Of a DNA stretch of 51,872 nt, positions 1 through 7,041 are shown piece by piece; the stretch's first letter is position 1, and each line of letters starts with the position of its first letter. This DNA comes from Rickettsia typhi. GTDB lineage: Bacteria; Pseudomonadota; Alphaproteobacteria; Rickettsiales; Deianiraeaceae. Under the pieces are notes generated by a model. That model saw nothing but the letters and a program-made list of their open reading frames with translations, was not told the origin of the DNA and made no database searches. The DNA lies in contig CAMAVJ010000007.1 of the NCBI GenBank assembly GCA_945861725.1, forward strand, positions 1 through 51,872. Direction: 5' to 3'. A program made the position numbers and the translations under genes.

Positions 1-1
1 A

Positions 2-232
2 AGCTCAGATTCAAGAGATGCAAAGCAATACACATCCAATGCAAGTGGACTTGTTGTCATTGGACATTCTAAGCAATTTGACAACAAAGAGCAAATGAAA
101 CGTAGTTTTGAGTTATATAGAAATAGCATTAAAAATGTTTCCATTCTAACATACGACGAATTACTACTTAAATGTAAGAATATTTTATGCGACTCTGGTG
201 GTATAAAATCACCAGTCCAAAACACACAATGA
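2..232 (+). CDS. Shedu/DUF4263-type protein, C-terminal fragment (5' end outside window)
   Basis: The frame is open from the window edge and stops with TGA at 230-232, giving the last 76 residues of a protein. The segment with LVVIGHSKQF, then KRSFELYRNSIKNV, then ILTYDELL has the order and spacing of the C-terminal end of the DUF4263 domain, the PD-(D/E)xK nuclease-like domain of SduA in the one-gene Shedu anti-phage system. The nuclease core itself would lie upstream and cannot be seen. The gene faces the convergent XRE regulator across about 50 bases. Its place inside a mobile element fits a defence cargo gene. The family call rests on the tail alone; whether the gene is intact is unknown. 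Confidence 0.6.
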   Translation, partial: SSDSRDAKQYTSNASGLVVIGHSKQFDNKEQMKRSFELYRNSIKNVSILTYDELLLKCKNILCDSGGIKSPVQNTQ

Positions 233-281
233 ACATTAACCGAAAATAATAATTATATTTTACGAACAATTTTCATCGTGT

Positions 282-626
282 TTATTTAAACCCCTCAACC
301 AGACCCAAAACCGCCTTTAAATCCCTGTCGTCAAGAATATGCAATAGACCGATGATTTTGTTAATTGTTTGCTCCCTTTCCGTAGGGCTGGAATTATCAC
401 TCTCAAAAGCTAAAAAATCCTTAATCGGTATTTCAAAAACTTTACTCATTCGCTCAAGAGTTTCACGCGATGGAAAGTTGATGCCTCGCTCAATCATAGA
501 AACTGCGTCCGTAGAGCGTTCAATTAATGCTGCAAACTTCTCTTGAGTGATTTTTCTTTGCTTACGCCAATTTTGAATTCTTTTGCCAATTGCTTGCTTT
601 CGCTGGTCGTCAATATACATAGTCAT
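282..626 (-). CDS. XRE-family helix-turn-helix transcriptional regulator
   Basis: A 114-residue protein with an N-terminal HTH_3/Cro-cI domain at about residues 12-66 (KRIQNWRKQRKITQEKFA, then the recognition-helix region STDAVSMIERGINFPS). A short acidic and helical tail follows, probably for dimerisation. It is transcribed away from the cargo genes at 804 and 1489 and is probably the element's regulator. Half-sites of the TTCGTATT/AATACGAA type lie just before its own start (AATACG near 628, TCGTATT near 650), so autoregulation is likely. ATG codons at 626 and 620 are both possible starts. The regulator role is a firm family inference; its target sites are inferred from position. Confidence 0.85.
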   Translation of the reverse strand: MTMYIDDQRKQAIGKRIQNWRKQRKITQEKFAALIERSTDAVSMIERGINFPSRETLERMSKVFEIPIKDFLAFESDNSSPTEREQTINKIIGLLHILDDRDLKAVLGLVEGFK

Positions 627-712
627 AAATACGGCTATTAATTATATAATCGTATTTATATCGATATACTTCCCTAATAACCACCGAGCTAGATTTGACT
701 ATATGATATTTA

Positions 713-732
713 TTCGTATTTGATAATACGAA
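713..732. promoter_or_regulatory. Palindromic operator with promoter upstream of the gene at 804
   Basis: A perfect 8-bp inverted repeat, TTCGTATT-TGAT-AATACGAA. It is followed by a -35 box TTGACT at 739-744, and a weak -10 (TTTAAA) lies near 761-766. The start of the left arm to the -35 is exactly 26 bases, the same as in the copy at 1396. The probable ligand is the adjacent XRE regulator. Confidence 0.6.
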
Positions 733-803
733 ATATACTTGACTTTTATCACTCGTTCATTTTAAAACAACATCAAAAGTGTTATGATTAAATTTCGAGT
801 TTT

Positions 804-1394
804 ATGGCGTATAAAAGAATTGATACCATTGAGTATGGAAAATATACCGTTGCAGTTTGCGAAGCACCAAAGAATATGTTTTCATTTACAGCGTATTTAA
901 ACAAAGCTAATGCTGGTAAAATTTGCCATTTTGAATACGAAAACAAAGAATACGGATATGAGCAAATCAAAGTTGAACTTGATAACATTGAGCTGGAAAA
1001 AATGAAAAACCGCAAAGAAGGAGTGCCAACTGTGGAGGAGTTTGTTTTGGCATTAAATGCAATCAATGCTGGCGAAAAGAAATTTGATATGCTTAAGTTT
1101 CACGCAACTGTGCCAAATAGGGTTGCAACAGCGGACGAACTTGCAAAGAGTGTCGGTTATGATGATTTAGCTTCGGCAAACGCTCATTACGGGAAACTGG
1201 CGAGGGAGATTGCAGATTTCCTCAACTACAAACCAAAAGAGAAATACCCAGACGGCAAACCGATTTGGACTTTCACCATAGCGTGCAACGCAAATGACAA
1301 CGATAATGGTGGGAATAGTGAAAGTAAAAACTGGAGATGGGCTTTGCGTGAGGAGGTTTATGAGGCTATGAAAATTTGTGGATTGTTTGCATAA
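804..1394 (+). CDS. Uncharacterised mobile-element cargo protein with a winged-helix-like C-terminal domain
   Basis: A 196-residue soluble protein with no signal peptide or membrane segment. The N-terminal third (YGKYTVAVCEAPKNMF and on) is not recognised. The C-terminal part, from about residue 95, has TADELAKSVGYDDLASANAHYG followed by a conserved tryptophan (NWRWALREEVYEAMK). This resembles the small domain often found in restriction- or HNH-associated proteins, where a GY...AN..YG..A block precedes W..R.E..EAL. I cannot name a function. It sits directly behind the first operator-promoter module and ends just before the second, so it and the next gene are probably co-regulated by the XRE protein. 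Confidence 0.65.
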   Translation: MAYKRIDTIEYGKYTVAVCEAPKNMFSFTAYLNKANAGKICHFEYENKEYGYEQIKVELDNIELEKMKNRKEGVPTVEEFVLALNAINAGEKKFDMLKFHATVPNRVATADELAKSVGYDDLASANAHYGKLAREIADFLNYKPKEKYPDGKPIWTFTIACNANDNDNGGNSESKNWRWALREEVYEAMKICGLFA

Positions 1395-1395
1395 T

Positions 1396-1413
1396 TCGTA
1401 TTAGATAATACGA
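1396..1413. promoter_or_regulatory. Second copy of the palindromic operator, upstream of the gene at 1489
   Basis: A 7-bp inverted repeat TCGTATT-AGAT-AATACGA begins two bases after the preceding stop codon. The -35 TTGACA is at 1421-1426 and TAATAT at 1443-1448 is a reasonable -10. The arm-to--35 distance equals that at 713-732, so the whole operator-promoter module appears to be duplicated. Confidence 0.6.
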
Positions 1414-1488
1414 TATAATCTTGACAATTATAATCGCCCTTATAATATAATTATAACATACGATTAAATTTAATTGTTTTCCCAAGAT

Positions 1489-2241
1489 ATGGATTTTGAT
1501 AAATTTGAACACGCAAAGAAGGTAAAGCAAATCAATTCTTTTTGGGATTTGGAAGAACTTGGGCGGATACGCCTTTCTGAAAATTACTACGCAAGAGATT
1601 TTCTTTACAGCGAGATTGGCAGTTTTTACAAAGTTCAAAACATTCCACAAAATATTGATTTATTCGTTGAGGCAGGAACTTGCATTGCGCAAAAAATCCT
1701 TGAACCACTACGCAAAACCTTTGGAAATGTTGCACTTCGTTCAGGGTATAGAAGCAAGGAATTAAATGGCTTTGGCAACAAGAACAACCTTAAATGTGCA
1801 AGCAATGAAAGCAATTATGCTCAGCATATTTGGGATGAAAAAGATAAAAACGGCAATATTGGTGCGGTGGCTTGCATTTTTATTCCGTGGTTTAATGATA
1901 GATTTAAAAATGAACTTGAGTTCACGCGATTGGCAATTTATCTCAATCACCACTTGGCGGGAAGCTACAACGAAATCACATTTTTTTCTCGTCAAGATTG
2001 TTTCAACATTGGCTACCGCACAAACCCCGAACGCAACATATTCACAACCAAAGAACCGAAAGGGCAAATGTTTAAAAACGGTGAATTTATCTGTGAAAGG
2101 CTTGGGTATGATAAGGAAACCGACAGAATCATTCTGCAAAATGAACACGAGTTCAAATATGAAAAGCTAACAAGCGGATTGTTTGGAAATGGGCTTGACT
2201 TAATGGATTTATGCAAAGGCTTTCCCGAGTGGAAATCATAA
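1489..2241 (+). CDS. Uncharacterised cargo protein with weak resemblance to M15-type peptidases
   Basis: A 250-residue protein. ATG 1489 is preferred over TTG 1474 because it lies 68 bases from its -35, close to the 65 bases seen for the gene at 804. The middle region has a block resembling M15/VanY-like peptidases: LSENYYARDF near the start, then LEPLRKTFGNVALRSGYRS, then N and an S..AQH segment. In active M15 enzymes the pattern SxHxxGxAxD supplies zinc ligands. Here the corresponding part reads QHIWDEKDKNGNIGAVACIF, so the aspartate is not in place and activity is doubtful. No signal peptide is seen, so a cell-wall role is unlikely. Function unknown; possibly a defence or element-maintenance protein. 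Confidence 0.55.
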   Translation: MDFDKFEHAKKVKQINSFWDLEELGRIRLSENYYARDFLYSEIGSFYKVQNIPQNIDLFVEAGTCIAQKILEPLRKTFGNVALRSGYRSKELNGFGNKNNLKCASNESNYAQHIWDEKDKNGNIGAVACIFIPWFNDRFKNELEFTRLAIYLNHHLAGSYNEITFFSRQDCFNIGYRTNPERNIFTTKEPKGQMFKNGEFICERLGYDKETDRIILQNEHEFKYEKLTSGLFGNGLDLMDLCKGFPEWKS

Positions 2242-2549
2242 AAATCTTACTAAAAACTTTGCACTACTGTAATGGATTTATGGAGTGCAAAAATGTGCTA
2301 TTTCAAGTGTATAACTTTCATAATCAAGAAACTGGCAAAACGGCAACGCGCGCCTTCTTACAAAAAATTCTTCTTAATTTTTGTGCCAAACGTGTCTGAG
2401 GTATGTTCTAGCGGTGAGATTAAATGATACATTTTTGAAAAAAGCTTAACAATTAACATTGCACGAAGAATAACGATGTAGGAAGTTGATTTTTAAAAGA
2501 GTAGGTTTAGAATTCCTTAGCATATAAAAGTAGTAAGTAAATATTGAAT
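2242..2549. other. Gene-free stretch in the element
   Basis: About 300 bases with no convincing gene. A 62-codon open frame over 2211-2399 overlaps the end of the previous gene, has no ribosome binding site and resembles nothing I recognise. The stretch 2335-2360 (around CGGCAACGCGCGCC) is locally GC-rich, perhaps a leftover of a lost gene. No clear hairpin terminator or promoter was identified. Confidence 0.4.
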
Positions 2550-3548
2550 ATGAATGATGTAAATGAAACATTGGTTGTGAAAAACATTTTTAAGTATATT
2601 TTATACAGACTAACGGAATATTCCGTTCTAACCGATTCTTTTAATCAAACAATCGCACTGAATGAGGAACTTAAAACCGCACCGCAATTTACCCTATTTT
2701 TAAAATATGCAAACTGCATGGAAGCAGAGCTTGAGCAAGTTTTGAACTTTTTGGCTTTTTTTGATAACAAAAAACATAATAAGAACGGTATTTATTATGT
2801 TAAAATCCACGATGAGTACACGGTATTTACAAAAACAGAACATATTGCACACTTAATTGAAAATGTTTGTAGGAATGTCATTCATTCCGACGATGTGTTA
2901 TTTAAGAGGGTTTATCAGGTTGTTTGCAATCCAAACATAACAATCAACGCAAAAGGAATACCGGAAGTATTTCAAGACATTGAGAAGATATTTACAAATT
3001 TACAAGACATAACTCGTATAAAATGTTTGCAAGAAAAAGAAAGCTATGAAATGCGAAATAAATCAAGAATATTTGCCAAGATAAAATTTGAACGCGAGTG
3101 TAAAATGATGGATGAGCAAGAAGAAAAATCTCGCATAGAAAATGAAATAATTGACAAAGTAAGAAAAGATTTGGAATTAGAGGCAGAATATAGTGCAAAA
3201 CAAAAAGCAGAAAAGAAATACCGAGAAGAAAAACAAAAAGGAGCAAACGCCAAAAATGCACCGACAAATCGGATAAAAGCGGTGATTAGAGAAATGTTTT
3301 TTGCAAGAAAGGCAATTACGCCTGATAAAAAAACTAGTGAGATTGTGATTAGCATTGCGGCTGAATTGAATAATTCGATTACCGAGCAAAGCAAAAAAGG
3401 TGCCAACATAAACGACATATTGAGTAAATTTGCCAGTAAGTATCAAATCACCGATGTAAATTTCGTAAAAAACACCATTGACTACATCAATAAAAATCAC
3501 GATGGCGGTCAAATAGAAGCGTGGTGCTACAAATTTGCAAAGGAGTGA
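2550..3548 (+). CDS. Uncharacterised coiled-coil protein of the mobile element
   Basis: A 332-residue protein starting at ATG 2550 (the TTG two codons earlier is less likely). The N-terminal 170 residues are mixed alpha/beta and not recognised. Residues of about 175-240 are very rich in Glu, Lys and Arg, with a heptad-like pattern (EREC, EQEEKSR, DKVRKDLELEAEY) that predicts a long coiled coil. A C-terminal helical domain follows. No membrane segment or catalytic motif is visible. It lies between the two cargo genes and the replication cassette and could be an accessory replication or partition factor, but nothing in the sequence proves that. Confidence 0.55.
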   Translation: MNDVNETLVVKNIFKYILYRLTEYSVLTDSFNQTIALNEELKTAPQFTLFLKYANCMEAELEQVLNFLAFFDNKKHNKNGIYYVKIHDEYTVFTKTEHIAHLIENVCRNVIHSDDVLFKRVYQVVCNPNITINAKGIPEVFQDIEKIFTNLQDITRIKCLQEKESYEMRNKSRIFAKIKFERECKMMDEQEEKSRIENEIIDKVRKDLELEAEYSAKQKAEKKYREEKQKGANAKNAPTNRIKAVIREMFFARKAITPDKKTSEIVISIAAELNNSITEQSKKGANINDILSKFASKYQITDVNFVKNTIDYINKNHDGGQIEAWCYKFAKE

Positions 3549-3665
3549 AAAAATAATTCACTCGCAAAACCCCTGTAAACACTGGGAAATAAATTTCTTC
3601 TGCACGCACAAGAAATCTTTCTGCAAGCTGCTTAATACAATATCAAGAAAGGCTATAATATAATT

Positions 3666-3688
3666 GATACGAATTAATTGTTCGTGTC
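3666..3688. promoter_or_regulatory. Everted repeat overlapping the start region of the replication cassette
   Basis: GATACGAA-TTAATTG-TTCGTGTC has arms matching at 7 of 8 positions and uses the same half-site (ATACGAA) as the operators at 713 and 1396, but pointing outwards. A TATAAT box lies just upstream at 3654-3659, so a bound protein would cover the transcription start. It may be a third target of the XRE regulator. Confidence 0.35.
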
Positions 3689-3690
3689 AA

Positions 3691-3882
3691 ATGTGTAAGT
3701 TAACTGAGTTCATTGTAGACTTAGGAAAGGGCAAAGTTTTCAATGAGAAGGCTAGTCTTGCGTCTGGACACATAATGGGCTTATTTCAATTAATCGATAA
3801 AATCGAAAGATGTATTCAAAATGAACAAGAAAATCAAACACAAAAAAGTAATGAAATTTTTTATGAAGAACCAAATGAATGA
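3691..3882 (+). CDS. Small uncharacterised protein, first gene of the replication cassette
   Basis: A 63-residue protein from ATG 3691 (MCKLTEFIVDLGKGKVF). Helical and acidic at the C-terminus, with no recognised domain. A TATAAT box at 3654-3659 would place the transcript start just before it. Its stop codon overlaps the start of the next gene in the form ATGAATGA, which points to translational coupling with the SpoVG-like gene. Small genes like this often precede rep genes in integrative elements, but I do not recognise the family. Confidence 0.5.
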   Translation: MCKLTEFIVDLGKGKVFNEKASLASGHIMGLFQLIDKIERCIQNEQENQTQKSNEIFYEEPNE

Positions 3883-4180
3883 TTATGTAACGGAAGTAAA
3901 TATTGAGCTTGTAAAACCGCAAAACGGGCTTGTATGTTTTGCAAATATTGTAATTGAAGACAATATTTACCTCTCGGGAATAGCGATTTACAAAAAGCTA
4001 AACGCAGAGGGTTATCGTTTACTATACCCAAAAAAGAACGGTTTTAGTTTGTTTCACCCGATAAACAAGCAAACAAGCATTGCCATTGAAGAGGCAATTT
4101 TCTCAAAACTAAAAAGTGTGATTAATAAAAGTTGTGAAGGTTATGATAGATACAATAGTGATAATAATTCCGATTTCTAA
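3875..4180 (+). CDS. SpoVG-like protein
   Basis: A 101-residue protein from ATG 3875, overlapping the preceding stop. The region TEVNIELVKPQNGLVCFANI, then GIAIYKK, then LLYPKKNG, then LFHPINKQTSIAIEEAI follows the SpoVG fold pattern, including the conserved F.HPIN. block and the final helix. SpoVG proteins are small site-specific DNA- or RNA-binding regulators. SpoVG-like genes are known next to Rep genes on integrative elements of Firmicutes, where they are thought to help replication or regulation. Its 3' end overlaps the rep start, so the two are probably translated together. Confidence 0.65.
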   Translation: MNDYVTEVNIELVKPQNGLVCFANIVIEDNIYLSGIAIYKKLNAEGYRLLYPKKNGFSLFHPINKQTSIAIEEAIFSKLKSVINKSCEGYDRYNSDNNSDF

Positions 4181-5291
4181 GGTTGTAATTACAGATTTCT
4201 CAAGGTTTGGCGGTGAAAACTTAGTTGCACAGCTGTGCAATTTTCAAATATACGGAAACTCTGAAAAGAAAATTACAAACAACCCAACGAGTAGTGATAA
4301 AAAACGAGGATATTTGCCAAGAATAACACTCAAAAGAACTCCATACCCTATGATAAAAGGCGATGATGAGAGTTTTTGCTCTGTGATTATTGAGTGTTCA
4401 CTGCCTAAAATCTTTTTTGAAAACAACATTGAGGAACTTAAATACAGTGATTTTGACGCCGTGATGTTAAGGCTTCAAGAAAAGCTTGTTTGTATGGGCG
4501 TTACGGTGGATATTGAGACTTTAAAGAATGCTCATTTATCAAGAGTTGATTTTAGCAAGAACATATTCATAAACACAGAGCCAAGGGATATTATCACGCT
4601 TATAAGCAAGATTGGATATGACTCAAGAATTGGCAAAACAAACAGAGACTACAAAACCGAAGGCAATTCAATAAGATTTTTTACAAAAAAGTACCATGTT
4701 GTAATTTACGACAAGATTGCAGAAATTCAAACCGCACTGAATTACAGTGAAAGCAGAGCGGTTGTAAAAGATAACCATTGCCAAGCAAATTTGATTAAAA
4801 AACTTGCAGAAAGCGGACGCAAAATACTTCGTTATGAAGTTTCATTAAAACGCAAAAAACTTAAAACTTTAGACATTGAAATTAATACGATTAAAGACGC
4901 ATTTATACATGGCGTTGCAAAGGCTATTTTACAACGATTTACCAATAAAATACACGATAATTTAAGCACTTTACGCCTTGACAATACCGATACTTCTTTT
5001 ATTATAAATCGTATTAAAACTGCGTTTCCAGATGCAAGTTTTAATAAAGTTATGTCATTAGAATCAGTTATGAGAATTTCATCAGAAAAAGGTTACGATT
5101 ACCTCAAAAATCAGTTTCAATTAAGCTCAAGCCAGCTTTCACGTATAAAATCCGACATCAAGCGTATAAACGCCGTGGAAGGCTTTGAATACACAAACGC
5201 AGACGATATTTGCCACGAGATTACAAGAATTCTTAACGCCATAAGCACATTCAATGCAATAAGGCTAGAGAATGATTTTAAGTTATGTTAA
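4143..5291 (+). CDS. Replication initiation protein of the phage/plasmid gene II/X type
   Basis: A 382-residue protein. ATG 4143 is preferred because family members begin MIDTI.I.IP.; GTG 4134 is an alternative. Diagnostic stretches are LSRVDFSKNIFI (near residue 140), then NRDYKTEGNSIRFFTKKYHVVIYDKIAEI, then ILRYEVSLKRKKLKTL, matching rolling-circle initiators of the Phage_X/gpII and RstA-like groups. These nick an origin strand and start replication of circular DNA. The gene overlaps the SpoVG-like gene by about 38 bases. It suggests the element replicates after excision. The catalytic tyrosine cannot be assigned with certainty, though the IYDK tyrosine is a candidate. No double-strand origin was located. 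Confidence 0.7.
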   Translation: MIDTIVIIIPISKVVITDFSRFGGENLVAQLCNFQIYGNSEKKITNNPTSSDKKRGYLPRITLKRTPYPMIKGDDESFCSVIIECSLPKIFFENNIEELKYSDFDAVMLRLQEKLVCMGVTVDIETLKNAHLSRVDFSKNIFINTEPRDIITLISKIGYDSRIGKTNRDYKTEGNSIRFFTKKYHVVIYDKIAEIQTALNYSESRAVVKDNHCQANLIKKLAESGRKILRYEVSLKRKKLKTLDIEINTIKDAFIHGVAKAILQRFTNKIHDNLSTLRLDNTDTSFIINRIKTAFPDASFNKVMSLESVMRISSEKGYDYLKNQFQLSSSQLSRIKSDIKRINAVEGFEYTNADDICHEITRILNAISTFNAIRLENDFKLC

Positions 5292-5306
5292 TTTATTTAT
5301 TTTTAT

Positions 5307-6887
5307 ATGAAAAAAGCAATTATATGGGCGAGGGTTTCAACGCAGGAACAGGCAAAAGAAGGTTATTCAATCGATAATCAAATTGAAAGATTGACTGAGT
5401 GTTGTCAAAAACACAATCTTAATATATTTGAGACCTTTAGAGTGCAGGAAAGTTCAACAAAGGGTGAGAAAAAGGAGTTTAACCGAATGATAAACCTTGT
5501 TAAACATCAAAAAGATAAGGTTGTTGTTTTAGCTACGAAGATTGATAGACTAAACAGAAGTATGGCAGATTTATCAAAGCTTGAAGAACTTGTGAGGATG
5601 GAAAACGTTGAGTTATACTTTTTAGAAAACGGAAGTTTTGACTCAAATGCAAACTCTATGCAGAAAATGACATTAAGAATGGTAACAATCATTGCAAATG
5701 CCTACAATGATACACTTTCCGATTATGGCAAAAGCACTTATGAATATAAAATCAAAAACGGCGAATGTCCAGGAATTGCACCAGTTGGATATTTGAACGC
5801 AAGAGATAATGTTACAGGCAAAAATAGCGTTATTCTTGACCCAGTCCGCCATCCGCTAATCAAAAAGATGTTTGAGATGTATTCACTCGGTAGCTATTCA
5901 CTTGGCGACCTTGAGAAGTTTGCACGGCAATACAACATAACCAATACATTTTACGCAGGAAATACAAACACTTTAAGCAAGAATGTAATTAGTAATTTAC
6001 TCAAAAACTCTTTTTACTATGGTGAGATTTACTCAAAGAAGTTCAAGACTTATCATCCGCATAAATACCCACAGTTAATCACCAAAGAGCTTTTTGACGA
6101 ATGCCAAAGAGTAAATTCTGGAAGATGCAAAGAAAACAATAGAGATAAAGCCATACAGACGGCAAAAGAAGGCAAGGATTTTGTGTTTAGAAGTTTGGTT
6201 AAATGTGCAGTAAAGGGAGGAACTGTAAGTTGTGACGATAAAAAGGATGACAGAGGATATTTTAATACTTATTTATTCTATCCAAATCCTGAATACAAGA
6301 AAGATGATAACTCTGAGATAAAAGTTACAAAGAAGGTTTATGTCAAAGAGCAAGATGTACTTGCAGAAGTTTCAAATGTATTTGCAAAAATCAAATTCCC
6401 AAACGAAATGCTTGAAATAATAACCGATAATTTAAAAAAGACACACGACTTTGAGCAAGAACACTATCAAATCAAATTAAGCGATATTGAGAGCAGAGTA
6501 AAATCCGAAGAACAGAAACAAAACAGACTTCTTGATGCACTTTTAAACGGGAGTATAACGCAGCTCATCTTTGCAAATAAAAAAGCAGAAATAGAGCAAA
6601 ACATAGCAAACCTAGAGAGGGAGAGAGCAATGTATAAATCAGCGGATAAAAACTTCAAGAATGCAGTAATTACGGCATTTCAACTAGCTTCAAGACTACA
6701 CGACATTTTCCTAGTTTCGAAAAATTGTGAAAAGAGAGAAATTATAAATTTTGTGTTTTCGAAACTCGAATTAAGGGGCAAAAACCTAGAGTATACCTTG
6801 CGTTGTCCATTTGATTTAATGCTTGAAAATGCCACCTGTGCAGACTGGCTCCCCGGGAGGGATTCGAACCCCCGACCAATTGATTAA
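5307..6887 (+). CDS. Large serine recombinase (integrase) ending inside tRNA-Asn
   Basis: A 526-residue protein. The N-terminal resolvase domain (residues 3-150) has the nucleophile Ser11 in ARVSTQEQ and the DRLNRS motif. A Recombinase domain follows (ECPGIAPVGY to about 280). The zinc-ribbon region is degenerate (LVKCAVKGGTVSCD). Next comes a coiled coil (about 400-450) and a short C-terminal tail. Such enzymes integrate and excise elements at short att sites. The last 13 codons (LPGRDSNPRPID and neighbours) are the antisense of tRNA-Asn, so the C-terminus is encoded by the attachment site itself. It starts 15 bases after rep. The final residues in the excised circle would differ. Confidence 0.92.
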   Translation: MKKAIIWARVSTQEQAKEGYSIDNQIERLTECCQKHNLNIFETFRVQESSTKGEKKEFNRMINLVKHQKDKVVVLATKIDRLNRSMADLSKLEELVRMENVELYFLENGSFDSNANSMQKMTLRMVTIIANAYNDTLSDYGKSTYEYKIKNGECPGIAPVGYLNARDNVTGKNSVILDPVRHPLIKKMFEMYSLGSYSLGDLEKFARQYNITNTFYAGNTNTLSKNVISNLLKNSFYYGEIYSKKFKTYHPHKYPQLITKELFDECQRVNSGRCKENNRDKAIQTAKEGKDFVFRSLVKCAVKGGTVSCDDKKDDRGYFNTYLFYPNPEYKKDDNSEIKVTKKVYVKEQDVLAEVSNVFAKIKFPNEMLEIITDNLKKTHDFEQEHYQIKLSDIESRVKSEEQKQNRLLDALLNGSITQLIFANKKAEIEQNIANLERERAMYKSADKNFKNAVITAFQLASRLHDIFLVSKNCEKREIINFVFSKLELRGKNLEYTLRCPFDLMLENATCADWLPGRDSNPRPID

Positions 6888-6920
6888 CAGTCAACTGCTC
6901 TACCACTGAGCTACCAGGGA
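6846..6920 (-). tRNA. tRNA-Asn (GTT)
   Basis: A 75-base cloverleaf read on the minus strand: acceptor TCCCTGG/CCGGGGA, D-arm GCTC/GAGC, anticodon stem GTTGA/TCAAT with loop CTGTTAA (anticodon GTT), T-arm with TTCGAAT loop, discriminator G and an encoded CCA. The 3' half (6846-6887) is also the 3' end of the serine recombinase frame, marking it as the element's probable target site. Confidence 0.95.
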
Positions 6921-7041
6921 ATGTAAGCCAAGAAAGCTTCTTTGGGCTTATATTTTATTTGTCAAGCATTTTTACAAAATTTTTCCTTGACAACGTCGAT
7001 TTTTTGCGTTACCGTTATTTAGTCAGTTAATTTTGAATGAT

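Noticed and set aside
2211..2399. 62-codon ORF after the M15-like gene
   Set aside because: It overlaps the previous gene, has no ribosome binding site and no recognisable sequence.
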